Part shown: piece by piece, positions 35,968 to 46,950 of the stretch
Position numbering within the stretch: the stretch's first letter is position 1
How the letters are laid out: the number at the start of each line of letters is the position of its first letter
Assembly (NCBI GenBank): GCA_020137815.1
Contig: CM035352.1
Coordinates: 9,044,416-9,108,415 of the forward strand
Length of the DNA: 64,000 bases
Direction: 5' to 3'
Origin: Hormiphora californensis
Taxonomy: Eukaryota; Ctenophora; Tentaculata; Cydippida; Pleurobrachiidae
Translations under genes and position numbers: made by a program
Notes under the pieces: model-generated
The model's input: only the letters and a program-made list of their open reading frames with translations
Told to the model about the DNA's origin: nothing
The model's database searches: none

Positions 35968-37185
35968 TTAGTGAGTTCTCCTTCTTTCCAAGAAGTCTCG
36001 TGCCTTCCGACTGTACTCGTTTTTTAACATCTCAGCTCCGGCTGTTCTACTCATCAATCTCTCCTTCTCCATGATAAAGAAGGGACACTGGAAACTGTTC
36101 GCTGTGTGGGTGGTGGCATTGAGCTGATCGATCTTGCTTCGGCTACTCTTGCAGTTTGCACAGCATCTGGAGTCAACTTTTCTATCCTTCTTCACTTGAC
36201 AATCCTTGAACCGATGATTTCCAGCACAGTAGGTACAAACTGGATCACCACTGTCTCTCCTGGGGCACATCACTGAGTCTGACTTGTGACCATAGCGTTG
36301 ACACTTGAAACATTGAACGATATGGAATCGATCCTTCACAATGTGGATTTGAAAATCAAGGTTAATTCTGTCATTCCTTTTGCGAACAATCTCCCGTATC
36401 TTTTTTGACATCTGCACAACTGCATATCGATCCTCCTTATGAAGAAAGATGACTTTCAGTTCCTCTTGGTGACTTTCAACCTGCTCTTTGATTTCCTCAT
36501 TTTTCCTCAGTATTTCACTGTACACTTCCTCGGCAGTGGTAATTTCTCCAGCAATGTCTGAGATTGTAACTTTTGGATTGAGCTTCTTGGTGGTCAGAGT
36601 GGCTGTTGAAGTATCAAATTCAGATTTCAGCAGTTCTTCAGCTTTGTCTCGTTGAGACTTGTCCTTGAAAACTAGATTGGTATCCTCTTCATTCGAGCTG
36701 GTTCCATCAACTGGGATTGACTGCAGAGTCTTTCGTACCTTCGCCTTTACAACTTTCCACTTTTCCAGTCCAACTTTCTCAAGTTTGAGGGTGTGCTTCT
36801 GTGGTGTCTTCTTAGGGCTGGGGTTGAGCAACTTTCCAGTATCATCAGTCTTCTCCTTGCCGTTTATCGCCTTCTGTATCATGTCTGGTATGTTTGCAAA
36901 ACACTCCCGCATAGCCTCAAGCTCCTTGAGAACCTGTTCAGACCTATCCTGTCCCACTACTGCTCCTTCTTCTGACTTGGTCTTCACAAGGTCTTCCTGC
37001 TGCTTGTCCACCATTCTCAATAGGTTAATAGCAAAATTCCATAGAATATCTTTAGTGATACCCGCTGGGGGAGCTTTTTTACCTTGCAAGATTGGGTCCA
37101 TATCCACAGGTAGATTATCTTTCATAAACGTGTCCAACTCTTTCCTCGTCCATAACTTTAGCGGGATTGCCTTCAATGTCATCAC
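35968..37185 (-). CDS. LINE ORF1 with gag-like CCHC knuckles, 405 aa
   Basis: Frame starting MMTLKAIPLKLWTRKELDTF. An N-terminal alpha-helical region, a proline/lysine linker (LLNPSPKKTPQKH), a central RRM-like segment (about residues 130-290, ending KDRFHIVQ), then three Cys clusters: CFKCQRYGHKSDSVMC and CTYCAGNHRFKDC (CCHC type), and CCANCKSS further on. This is the nucleic-acid-binding ORF1 typical of CR1/Jockey-like LINEs. The start is uncertain: an overlapping frame (37115-37333, -) reads into the same region and encodes a 2A-like motif. Confidence 0.88.
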   Translation of the reverse strand: MMTLKAIPLKLWTRKELDTFMKDNLPVDMDPILQGKKAPPAGITKDILWNFAINLLRMVDKQQEDLVKTKSEEGAVVGQDRSEQVLKELEAMRECFANIPDMIQKAINGKEKTDDTGKLLNPSPKKTPQKHTLKLEKVGLEKWKVVKAKVRKTLQSIPVDGTSSNEEDTNLVFKDKSQRDKAEELLKSEFDTSTATLTTKKLNPKVTISDIAGEITTAEEVYSEILRKNEEIKEQVESHQEELKVIFLHKEDRYAVVQMSKKIREIVRKRNDRINLDFQIHIVKDRFHIVQCFKCQRYGHKSDSVMCPRRDSGDPVCTYCAGNHRFKDCQVKKDRKVDSRCCANCKSSRSKIDQLNATTHTANSFQCPFFIMEKERLMSRTAGAEMLKNEYSRKARDFLERRRTH

Positions 37186-37333
37186 TAGCTACGATCTGCA
37201 GGATAAATTCAAGGCCTCGCCTAACGACAACTAGTGTCAATCCTCCGGGTAAGATCCGGTCTTCTCTTGTCTTAGGCCTTGTCTTTCTCACACAGAAACT
37301 GTTACCAGTCTCTGATAAACCCAGAAAAGACAA
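37115..37333 (-). pseudogene. upstream LINE frame with degenerate 2A-like motif
   Basis: A 72-codon frame overlapping the ORF1 start in another phase. It encodes FILQIVASDDIEGNPAK, close to the 2A ribosome-skipping consensus (D-V/I-E-x-N-P-G-P) but with the final GP replaced by AK. 2A-like peptides at the N-terminus of LINE ORFs are known from several invertebrates. Most likely the remnant of an N-terminal extension of ORF1, separated by a frameshift. Confidence 0.4.
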
Positions 37334-39247
37334 AACAAAAAAGTATAAAGAGCCGAATATATACCAAAGAACTTAGCGAATTGGAAAAACGAAACCTCAA
37401 ATTAATTTGTTTAAAGTAGTGTTGAAAAGTTTGAGCCCAGTATGACCACTATGCCAGTTGGGGAGGTCTTCCCGTTTGGTTACCCGTGCCGATTTCCCTC
37501 CCCTCCCTCTCGTGTTTTCTAAACAAGTATACGTGTGTGCAAACGTATATTTTTATATTTTAAAAGTCTTAAACTGTACGCAGCCCTTAGTTGCTCTGTC
37601 TGGAGTACTCCAGTCAGTGTGGGATGCGTGGAACTGTGTTTTGAGTGATTTTGAAAATCCATTACTGTTTGATAGTTCCAAAATAGTTCTGAAATAAAAA
37701 TAAGACCACACTACTGCACCAATATCAAGCATTTCTCAAAGCTAGTCGTTGCCATGCCAATGACATCACCGCACCGCCCGCAGATCAAGCCTCGGTTTAC
37801 CGGTAAACGCGTGGTAAATAAAACGAATGATAGATCGAGGGCTATATTAACTACTACTTTCTCACCCCCGTCAAATCAAGATCATTGGCATTTGACCCCC
37901 TGCCACCCCTTACCTTAGAGACAAGAACTATAATGAACCACGAATAAAACTCTAATGATCCCAACTCTAATGATCCCAACTTGGTAACCACACTGCATAC
38001 ATGGTGCGTGAACTATTCTTCTCGATCATTGCACAATACACAATGAGTAATGGGGTGGTAAAAATAACTCCTATAGTTGTGCGTGCTGGCCCAGCTATCT
38101 AGTCAAACCTTCCTTTAACCTCCCGGCAGGGTTTCATTTTATCGCCATATTCGTCCACTTTCTTTCTAGTTTCTCTTCTCTCTCTTTCTTCTTCTTCTCT
38201 CTCCCCCTTCTATATATGAATATCTCTAACTCTTTCTTCCAAGTGGTTATATTGTTCCATGGTATATATATGAGCCCCTCCCCAACCCCCTCCCATTCAT
38301 AATTCACCTTGATCGGTAGGACTTAGGAATTTTCTTCAAGTTGTGGTCGAATGCCATCCTTGATCGGTAGAACTGTTAGTTACTAGTGTCTTGGTCTATT
38401 CGTTACTAGTTGTGATCTATTAGTTAGTTACTAGTAAGAATAGAGTTCCGGCACGCGTCTAGTACTGCATGCACCTATATAGTATATTCCATCCATATTT
38501 CCATAAAAGTTGCAGGGGGGGGGGGGGGGGCTCGGTGCACACCCAGGGTCCTACATCTCTCTCTCTCTATCCTCTCTCTCTCGTCTCTCCCCTTTCCTCC
38601 TCTCATCTCTTCGGACAGCCGTGGTCCATCGGGGCCACCTAATACGAGCGTTGCTCACAAAGATCCGGGGTGCACCCCCCCCCTCGGTCCATCACCATGA
38701 GGAAGGTCACAGTCCACGGGGTGGGAGTCCGTGGGTCAAAAAAAGCGGTTCTCCTACTCTCGCGCACACCCCGATATACCCCAAAAGAAAACATGTCAAA
38801 AAAAACCCTTATTCCCTCTCCAACTAGAAAAAGGCTCACTCCTCAATCTTACCACTCTCAGATGTCCTCATTTCCTCATCAGCTCTCTCTCTCTTCCATT
38901 CTATCTCCTTCTTCTCTCTCACTTTGTCTCTCTATCTCACTTTTTTCTCAATTTTTCAATTTTCTCTCTCAGTCACAGTGGGCTGGTGCGTATCAAAATC
39001 TTTACACACACGGACTACTCAGTTTGTGTTGCAGTGAGTTGCGTGGCGATCCTGTCTTGTTCTCTAGAACAATATCCTTGTTGACAGCTTGTTGTGTGCC
39101 AGCTATTATATAGCACTATGCCCAGGAGCCTACTATGTCTGCAAAAGCAGGTTCAGCCCCGGGCTGAGTCTGGTGGATGTCGTCTTCCACCCATCACGCA
39201 ACCTGCTGCAGACTCTGTTTGTTACACAAATTGGAAGTTTCTTGAAG
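37334..39247. other. no recognisable gene
   Basis: Low-complexity and unique sequence. It includes CT-rich stretches (38160-38215, 38560-38620, 38880-38990), a G run (38515-38530), C runs near 38677, and the repeat TTGATCGGTAG(G/A)ACT (about 38310 and 38363). Short + strand frames at 38510-39110 follow CT-rich DNA and look spurious. The upstream exons of the gene ending at 39900 may lie here but I cannot place them. Confidence 0.45.
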
Positions 39248-39900
39248 TTCATGTTCTGATGAGAAGGATCAGATTGCAGATTTGGAGGAGACATTTGATA
39301 ACCTTACCGATGAGGTAATCTAGTGCACAACATTTTAATTATTGTGTGTACCATTTAGATTACTAATTTTGTACGTGTAAAATCTGACTAACCTCTAGTC
39401 GAAATAATCCCTAATATGAGGCCCTATATTACACAATACGACTCGAAATCTCGTACTCTAGAACCGAACCATAAAGGGGATTCCCCGTCGGGGAGGGCGG
39501 AGCATGAATCACCCAGAGCCTATGCGTCGTTCGAGAGTGCAAGACCTAGTCACTTTGCCTAAATCAGGGCCCTAATTCTTATCAGAATATCAGGCCAACT
39601 GCTACGACCAGATACCCGGAAATTACGGCCGTATACAGGGTCTATGACATATGACGTCAACCAGTAGTCATCACCTCTCGACAATGACCATGTGCATTTC
39701 AGGACCTTGATGTCCTGCTACGTGACGCATTGTGGGTTAAACGAGCGACTCAAGATTACTCCCGGTCACTTGACGGGGATCAGGACGGTACAGGGACCAT
39801 CCTAGAGGACGAGGAAGAGGGGTCGGAAGAGTACCAAGAGACAGAATCTGAAGAGTCTGATGTTGAGGAGATACCATCAGGCTCCCTCCTGCCGAGTTGA
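39248..39900 (+). CDS. last two exons of an unidentified gene
   Basis: Exon 39248-39314 (SCSDEKDQIADLEETFDNLT, then DE) ends at GAG|GTAATC. Exon 39703-39900 follows TTTCAG in the same phase and reads DLDVLLRDALWVKRATQDYS, then a strongly acidic tail (LEDEEEGSEEYQETESEESD) to TGA at 39898-39900. A helical, possibly coiled-coil segment followed by an acidic C-terminus is all I can see. The family is not recognised and the upstream exons were not located. Confidence 0.4.
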
Positions 39901-39907
39901 GAGTTTT

Positions 39908-40041
39908 CAGAGATTCCCTTCCTTTAATTTTTGTCTGTCTGGCGTTGTCACAGACACAGTTTTGAATTCTCAAAACGGGGTCCAGTGTGTGGCGCCAGAC
40001 AGGGTCGAGAGTGTTTTTTGTGCGTGGAAAGGGAATCTCTG
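39908..40041. mobile_element. 134-bp nested inverted-repeat element
   Basis: Outer arms CAGAGATTCCCTT (39908) and AAGGGAATCTCTG (to 40041). Inside, TGTCTGGCG at 39936 pairs with CGCCAGACA near 40001, and the core shares GGCGCCAGACAG and GAATTCTCAAAACGGGGTC-like sequence with the 68-bp element at 31359. It begins 8 bp after the stop codon at 39900. Confidence 0.65.
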
Positions 40042-40331
40042 TGTATTGTTTTAACAAAATGAAAGGGGTGAATATATTTTGACAGCAGAAAATAAATTTC
40101 CATAATACAACATTGTACAAATAAAGATTTGATAATTAAACCCGGTCCCGAAAATACTGAAAAAAAGAGCACACACATCTGAAAATAAATAGCACTTAAA
40201 ATATATCATCACGCACGATCTGACACTAATCTGTCGATTAAATCTGAAACATCTCGTTGAAAAGTTTTTATAAACATGCTTCATGCATATTGCATTATAT
40301 TGCATGCAGTCACTCGTTTAATGAAAATATT

Positions 40332-40779
40332 TCATTTAACATCCTCTGCTTCATTCTCGACAGATTTCGTTTTCTTGAAACAGCATAACCAATCAAATGC
40401 CTCCGTTATGACCAAGTTTATCAATCCTGTGAAAAGCAAGTTGCGGTGAGAAAAGGGGAAAAACACATGGAAGCCATCTTTAAAATATCAACAAACTTCT
40501 TGAGTGGTTGGACACTAATCAACATATTGTAGGAGCAATAGGATCTCATTACCTGATGTACTGATAATTCCTCCTATAATTCCCAGTAACCGGGCTAAGA
40601 AAATTGTTAAGTTCTTCTGTTTCTTTTCCACTATAGCTGCAATCGGTGAAAACTCATACTTGATCAAGATCCCTGCAGTGCCATGACTCCCTGACTTGTG
40701 GTCAACAGCACGTATCTGAAAACCACAGAGTTACACCACTGACATCCTATTATTTCTATCTCTCTCTCTGTCTTTCTAG

Positions 40780-40810
<31 letters not shown>

Positions 40811-40825
40811 TCTCTTCTCTGTCTC

Positions 40826-40856
<31 letters not shown>

Positions 40857-41614
40857 TTGTTTACTCAGGACTCACCTGCTCCTGCACAGTGTACTGGTAA
40901 GTCTGCACATTCACAGTATCCGTCAGGTAGAGCGTAGGAACAATCTGTAACGTGTCACGTGATCACAATTCGGAATAGTTACAGCGTCGTGCAACAAATG
41001 CTGACAAATGTTACTTTAAGCGCGCCAGGATCATCGCGCGTCACTGAGTTGTCTAAAACTTGTCTGACTTGAAATTCGAGTCTCTAAGCAAACGTATCGT
41101 CGCGAGTTCATAACCGGAAAAAAGATAAAAAAACATTATAAACTTGAAATCAAACCCTAAGCTGATTATTCTTTACCTGAATGAAATACTGGAAGCTGTA
41201 ATCAGCAATGGGTGCAATCCTGTGCTCTCCATCTAAAGCATAGTGCATGCCACCAACCCGGTCCCCAAATGTCAGCCCATCAATTCGGTGTGAAAAGTTC
41301 CGATGAACCTCCCCAAATTGGAGGTGAGCGTGACCCATCCCAGGCAACTTGACAGATCGACCTGAAACTAAAATATGTTAAACGATATTTCACGATATAA
41401 CTGACATTTAACTTTGCATTCCAATTTAAATTTGTCACATGTCAAATTCCATTGCTTTAGTTTTAGACGTGGCGCCACTAACCCGACAAAATATGGAAGT
41501 TTCCTTTGACCTTGCTGACAGGTATTTTCCCGTAAAGACGACATGCATCTTTCGGGGCTTCATTTCCGTTGTCTTGTCTAGGTACAAGGTGGACACCGTA
41601 GTCACCAATCAGAT
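40332..41614 (-). CDS. ERGIC2: ERGIC2 (Erv41), C-terminal exons
   Basis: Five exons on the - strand, in gene order 41483-41614, 41177-41361, 40876-40944, 40553-40715, 40332-40426, all with GT-AG and continuous frame (about 213 aa). Homology: CRLYGKIPVSKVKGNFHILS, GMGHAHLQFGEVHRNFSHRI, DGLTFGDRVGGM, IVPTLYLTDTVNVQTYQYTV, GSHGTAGILIKYEFSP, IFLARLLGIIGGIISTSG, with a second transmembrane segment near LLGIIGGIIS and a short cytosolic tail. In the family ERGIC2/ERGIC3 (Erv41-Erv46) cycle between ER, ERGIC and cis-Golgi and retrieve or carry cargo. The N-terminal about 150 residues are encoded upstream (higher coordinates) but I did not find those exons; a transposon pile begins about 250 bp upstream. 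Confidence 0.9.
40760..40856 (+). repeat. CT-rich microsatellite in ERGIC2 intron
   Basis: Interrupted (CT)n and TCTGTCT runs; on the gene's own strand this is GA-rich. Confidence 0.85.
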
Positions 41615-41928
41615 CTAAAAAGGGAATGTTATTGCAAATAGAAGAAGGACTGCTGTAGTTTGTTAGTGAGTATAAAAGTGTGATAGGGTGGAGGGGAAGG
41701 GGGGGGAAAAAAATTCCCCACATCTCATGTCATCATCCGTCATCTAAGTCTGTTAGGTTGATGGATTGATGATTGTTGCTTGCTGAGGGGTCGGTAGCTG
41801 AGTGAGAACTCCCGTTGCATCATCTATTTGTGTATTTTTTTGCCGAATTTTCTCTTTGTCAGCTGCTCAAGAAGCTGCTCAAAGTCATCATTACCACTCT
41901 AACCTCTATTGCCTGGATCCTTCTGCTT
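41615..41928 (-). pseudogene. 3' remnant of a LINE ORF1, cut by the LTR element
   Basis: Most of this span is ERGIC2 intron. On the - strand immediately after the LTR element the frame KQKDPGNRG then stop, and further SGNDDFEQLLEQLTKRKFGK, continues the LINE ORF1 sequence that ends at 51009 on the other side (ERNERKKLVVELKEKVKQS, THFIINSEP). The join is typical of the PGxxFIIR...KDPGNRG type of LINE ORF1 end. Confidence 0.55.
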
Positions 41929-42298
41929 TGTAGGACTGGTGTGACCCCCCGAGAGACTGCAAACTCTCAGTGAGAATGCCCATCTCTGTGTAGCCTGGGT
42001 AGGACTGTAAAAAACCCCAGTGTGACTAGGTCGTGTGGTCACTGCTACACTCCTACCGGACTATCCATAGTCCGTACTCCAAAAGCTCCCGTATCCTTAG
42101 GATTTGTATTTGTATGCTTGCTAGAGGCTCTAAACCATAACACGGATATTGAGGGGCGTGAATCCCTTGCCTGCACGCAAACCAATTGTAAATAGTAAAC
42201 TCACATAAATAACAGATTGCCCGAATAATCTCTCTCACTTTACACCACTCCTCTCACTCTCCCCTCACTCTCCTCTCACTCTCATCTGACTCTCCATA

Positions 42299-42380
<82 letters not shown>

Positions 42381-43127
42381 GGCCCTATTCTACTATAATA
42401 CCCAAAGCCTGCCTGACTATCCCAACAAACCCAAGCCCAATCAACAAGCACACTGAGACGGCCCGCTCAGGTAGCGGTCTACTGACTGAGAGACCAATGC
42501 ACAGTAGCGCCTGTCGGGGAAGACCCTCCGACAAATATGGAGACCATGTTAAGCCCGTCCGATGACCATGGCCTGATAGCCAAGCAACTCTCCGACTTGA
42601 GCAAGCCCCAAGCAGAAGTGAAGATTTCTTCTTCTGCTCCCGAGTTTTGTTCCCATCGAAGGAGGGGAATTACCTCCGATCACGTGCCAAATCTGACATT
42701 CCCCATTGGCCACACGTCATGCTAAATGCGAGGTTCCCCATTGGCCAATGGTCACGTGACCTAGACCTCCACGGAACCTATACGTGTCCCAATTTCATAG
42801 GTGCGCCCAATATAATGCCAACTTTAGCATCCAGTGCCCTAATGGAAGTTTCTATCAAAAATAGCCCTTTTAGTGAGAAATCTCATCCCCCAGTGCATTG
42901 TGTGGTCCCATAATAGTTTCAGATGAGATTCTCCTCTCTTTCCAACTCTCCCACGTCTCTCTCTCCGAGCACTTTACAAACTAAATAAATAAAATATCGA
43001 CCTCCATTACCACACACAAACAACTCCGACCCATTTGTACCTAAATAATATAAAATAATAAAATATATTTGCCCCAAACAAACTGACAAACCTAAACACA
43101 CGTAACATGTAGATCTGCCGCTCTACA
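41929..43127 (-). repeat. 3' LTR
   Basis: 1199 bp. Runs from TGTAGGACTGG (+ strand reading) to CGCTCTACA. It contains a (CT)n microsatellite at 42300-42378 that is missing from the other LTR, plus scattered substitutions and indels, so the insertion is not new. Confidence 0.9.
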
Positions 43128-43150
43128 TACCCACCCCCCCTAAACAAACA
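43128..43150 (-). other. candidate polypurine tract
   Basis: Reads AGGGGGGGTGGG on the - strand immediately upstream of the 3' LTR, the expected plus-strand primer site of an LTR element. Confidence 0.65.
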
Positions 43151-43594
43151 AGAGTGTCCTTCAGCCCAGTGTCCTTGGCGGCATTTAAACCCGGCAGCGG
43201 CGTCTTACTCGGTCCAGTAGGAATGGTAGGATGTAGGAAGGTCGTAGAAGGACTGATAGGTGCCATGATGACAGACTGAGAACCACTCGCAAACCCGTTG
43301 CCCCCTGTCCGATGGTAGAAGTACCTGCAACCGTCTGGAACTCCCACCTCCATCCGCGTGTCTCCAACTTGTATCTATCCCTATCCCCCAATGTAATGTT
43401 TGCCCGGCTCAGGATGTCGAGCCCTTTCCTCAAATTGTGAACTCTGCTTGCCTGGTCCTCGTTCCTGACGCTTGTTTAACAAAAGCGTGTTACTTGTCCT
43501 CTGGTTAACCTCCTCCTAGAATACTCCTCCCAAGCCTCGGAGTCTGGTTGCTGCAGCTCCTCGTAGTACGTAGCCATCTCCTCCGTTAGCGTCC

Positions 43595-44170
43595 TCATTT
43601 TATAAAGTTCATCTTTAGATCTTTTGGAAACTGCACCTCGAACTCCCCGTTTCTGAAATAATTCTGAACCTCGCGGAGTCTTGTAACTGGAGTCCCGCCC
43701 ACATACACATGTGTCTCCTCCGTTTCCATTGTGTAGCCCAAATCTGCTGACCCCACATAGACCATTGTCTGAAAACTTCCCTTATCGGTAACCTTTACAC
43801 TGCCCTTGATCCACTGGTTTCGTATTTTCTCCAGTCTCCACTTGTGCCAGCTGCCCGCAATATCTCCGACATCCCCTGTCTCCTCCGACCTCCCCTGTCT
43901 TCTGCCTTTCCCGGAACCGATAGAAGTTGTGTTTATCGTAGTTTTCTGATCCTCAACACATCCCTCTCGTCCTGCAGGCCACGCTGTCTGCCCATAGCGT
44001 GCCATAACCCCGCAGCCCACCCTCCACCTCTGATCCTTTGGGTTGATGTGCCCCATTTCCAAATTCTCCGATCGTCTTGCCCGATACTTTTGTAGTTCTT
44101 GGAATTTACCCGACCTCCTCATTGTAGTTTCCGGAGGGCCTATTCGAAGAGGTAAATCCAAACCTGTCAT
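43595..44170 (-). CDS. 191-aa ORF inside the LTR element, unidentified
   Basis: Frame MTGLDLPLRIGPPETTMRRS to FPKDLKMNFIK, the only sizeable - strand frame in the internal region. It is followed with a 4-bp ATGA overlap by a 40-codon frame (MRTLTEEMATYYEELQQPDS). No CCHC knuckle or protease motif. Possibly a remnant or an accessory protein; I do not recognise it and it may not be expressed. Confidence 0.3.
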   Translation of the reverse strand: MTGLDLPLRIGPPETTMRRSGKFQELQKYRARRSENLEMGHINPKDQRWRVGCGVMARYGQTAWPAGREGCVEDQKTTINTTSIGSGKGRRQGRSEETGDVGDIAGSWHKWRLEKIRNQWIKGSVKVTDKGSFQTMVYVGSADLGYTMETEETHVYVGGTPVTRLREVQNYFRNGEFEVQFPKDLKMNFIK

Positions 44171-45683
44171 GGAAGCCCACGTGTTGCAAAGCGACTCCCA
44201 AGTCTGTCATCCAGCACGGCTCCGTCGAGAGCCATAGTTTCCGATGATCCACCCAGATGCGCCGATTTGCCTGCCTGTCGAACACAAAATCACCTCAACA
44301 CCATAAAATCACCTCACTGTATTTTACCGCGACCGGTGATACTTTTCTAAGTATGTAACATAAAAAATAAAAATCACCAGACTTTTAACACACTTTTATA
44401 CCAAGGAGAAAATTTAAAATATTACCCTCAAATATTTTCTCAAAAAATGTTCCTCTCCGTTTTGCGTTCCTGCGTATTTATCGACGGGATGGTCACATAC
44501 CGTCGTCTCACCCCCCTCGAAAGGAAAAATGTTGGTCCGAGAATGAACCTATTGTATCCCCCTGGATACAATCACTTTTCTTGACATACCCTTTCCTCCA
44601 AAACCACGCCCCAGGTGCCTGCGCCACCTATTATATACGTCTTCCCCCGCCAGGCTTTTCTGTTCCCCCGTAAATTCCAATGAACATTCCTCCTATTGTT
44701 CATTTCCTTGTATTGTCTAATAAAAATATTCAGATATGATTTTAGGCACCTATAATAATTCACGGCTCCTTCCTGCCGTCCCCCTGTCGACCGCCGTTCC
44801 CCCGTTTAAGGTCTACAACCATCAGCTTTGAATTCATCTTCCCACCCATCCACCGTCCGTTATATAATATCAATATAATATGAATGAGGTCGGGCGCTAC
44901 TCCGATCCCCCTCTAATGCGTTTTCTGGTCGTCCCAACCCTGACCTATCCCCAATAATACCCACCACATGCTTAGCTACCAACCGACCAATCCAGCCAAC
45001 TAGCCAGCATGCCCCAATTTTTGCGCACGGCATTCTTGATGTGTCGGGATTTGACACACCCCCACCGATAGGTTGGTCACACCCACGTTTTACCTTCTCC
45101 TGGTACACCGTGATAATAACCAACCTATAGGGGTGGGTAACTAACCTACACTAGTTTAGCACGTTTTGCCCGCGATGTGCTAATATCCATGGGCAAAACC
45201 CTAGAGAGAATTAGAAACCCTATCGCATATATGCTTTTGCTTCCCAAGTTTTGGGAAAGGTGATAAACCTTCTGTGTGCCAGGACCCAAAATAGCACTAC
45301 AGTCGAAAACGCATTAACAAAGCTGATATAGGTGTATAAAGGAAATATAAATATATTATACGCTAATATAGCGTCCTAGGGGTCTATCCCTGTGGATTCC
45401 CACCCTCCCCTGTCCCATGTTTTGTCTCTTAAACTGTATATACCTCCCCGGCCATACCCCGTGTTTCTCTGTGTCAGTCGTGGTATGTCATGTGGTACCT
45501 TTGTCCAACCCAGGCTAGGATCTCAGTGGTGTGCCTTCTTCTAGACTCTTGCCGGAACCCTTTATCCTTGAGCTATCATTATTTCATAAGCAATCCCGGC
45601 TTCAACCCATTATATTGGAAGACGACTGCCCGCTGCCGTATAGTGTCACTACCACTCTTGTTCTGCCCCACTAAGCGCATTTA

Positions 45684-45908
45684 ATACGGAGAGCTCTACT
45701 CTAAGAGGAGTCACACTATGACACACTTGTATAGACGTGTCCCGTATACCTGCACTCAGCATGGTGTTACCCTACCCTCTAAGGAATCATTCTAGTAGTA
45801 GCACTACACCTTCTTTCTTTCTGCAAATTACCAAGGCTACTTCAATACGGAGAGCTCTACTCTAAGAGGAGTCACACTTTGACACACTTGTATAGTCGTG
45901 TCCCGTAT
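45684..45908 (+). repeat. tandem 64-nt motif with three-way-junction folding
   Basis: Two copies, 45684-45747 and 45845-45908. Each opens ATACGG and closes CCGTAT, and contains ACTC/GAGT and GACAC/GTGTC pairs, which would make a closed three-way junction. The copies differ at two or three loop or unpaired positions while the stems are unchanged. Confidence 0.7.
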
Positions 45909-46489
45909 ACCTGTAACCTGCACCGTGCTACCCTATCCTAATGAATCATTCTACTGCCCATTCTGCCAGTATTCAATTCTAGGAACCGATCCCCCATACC
46001 TGACCGATCCCCCATACTGATCGTTACCTCTCATTATGCCCCTCCCTAGCATACCACTTCAAACCAGTACCAATTAAAACTGACTAGTACCATTCATTCC
46101 CAACTGGCTATCATATGTTTGGCCCTTACTTCTCATCTACTACTACTTCTTATCTACTACTGCGACCAGTCAACAACTTCGCCTCGCCCGACTCAATGAA
46201 CTCAACCAACTGGACCATATTATTCATTTCCAGCATCTTACTTCCCCGTGTCGGCCGCCTGCTATAATTGGTTATACTGACCCCGACCCGTGCACGTGTA
46301 TACTGTGTACTGAATACCTATAACGGGTGCACTGACCTCCCTTTGTAAGGTTACTTTTGAATTCCTGGCCCTGCCCAAACCGAAACTCTGCCTAAACTGA
46401 GAGCACCGCTACTTTATCTAAACTGGAGCATTAACTTAGTCTAATTCAGCTTGAACACTGGCCCCTGTTTTACTTCAGCTTGACCTAAA

Positions 46490-46950
46490 CGGGAGCCTAC
46501 TATCCTTTATTTCCGCTCGACCTAAACGGGAGCGTACTAGCCCTCATTTCCGCTCAACCTAAACGGGAGCGTACTAGCCCATATTTCTACTCGTCCTAAA
46601 ATGGAGCGTACTAGCCCTTATTTCTCGTTCCGCTCGACCTAAACGGGAGCGTACTAGCCTTAATTTCCGCTCGACCTAAACGGGAGCGTACTTTACCTCA
46701 CTTCAGCTCTACCTAAACGGGAGCATTGTCTTGTAATAATAGCTCTACCTAAACGGGAGCACTGCCTTATTATAGCTCGACCTAAACGGGAGCACTGCCT
46801 TACGATAGCTCTACCTAAACGGGAGCACTGCCTTACGATAGCTCGACCTAAACGGGAGCACTGACTTATTAGTATAGCTCGTCCTAAACAGGAGCACTGA
46901 CTTATTAGTATAGCTCGTCCTAAACGGGAGCTCTGCCTTATTATTATATC
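46490..46950 (+). repeat. minisatellite CTCGACCTAAACGGGAGC
   Basis: More than ten units of AGCTC(G/T)ACCTAAACGGGAGC with spacers of 15-25 bp (ACTGCCTTACGAT and similar). The unit is itself an imperfect palindrome (GCTC...GAGC). Confidence 0.9.

Noticed and set aside
39225..39900. Geminin homologue, suggested by a possible coiled coil and acidic tail
   Set aside because: The YWK...R..AL..AL.EN core does not align in frame or at the expected spacing, so the gene is left unnamed.
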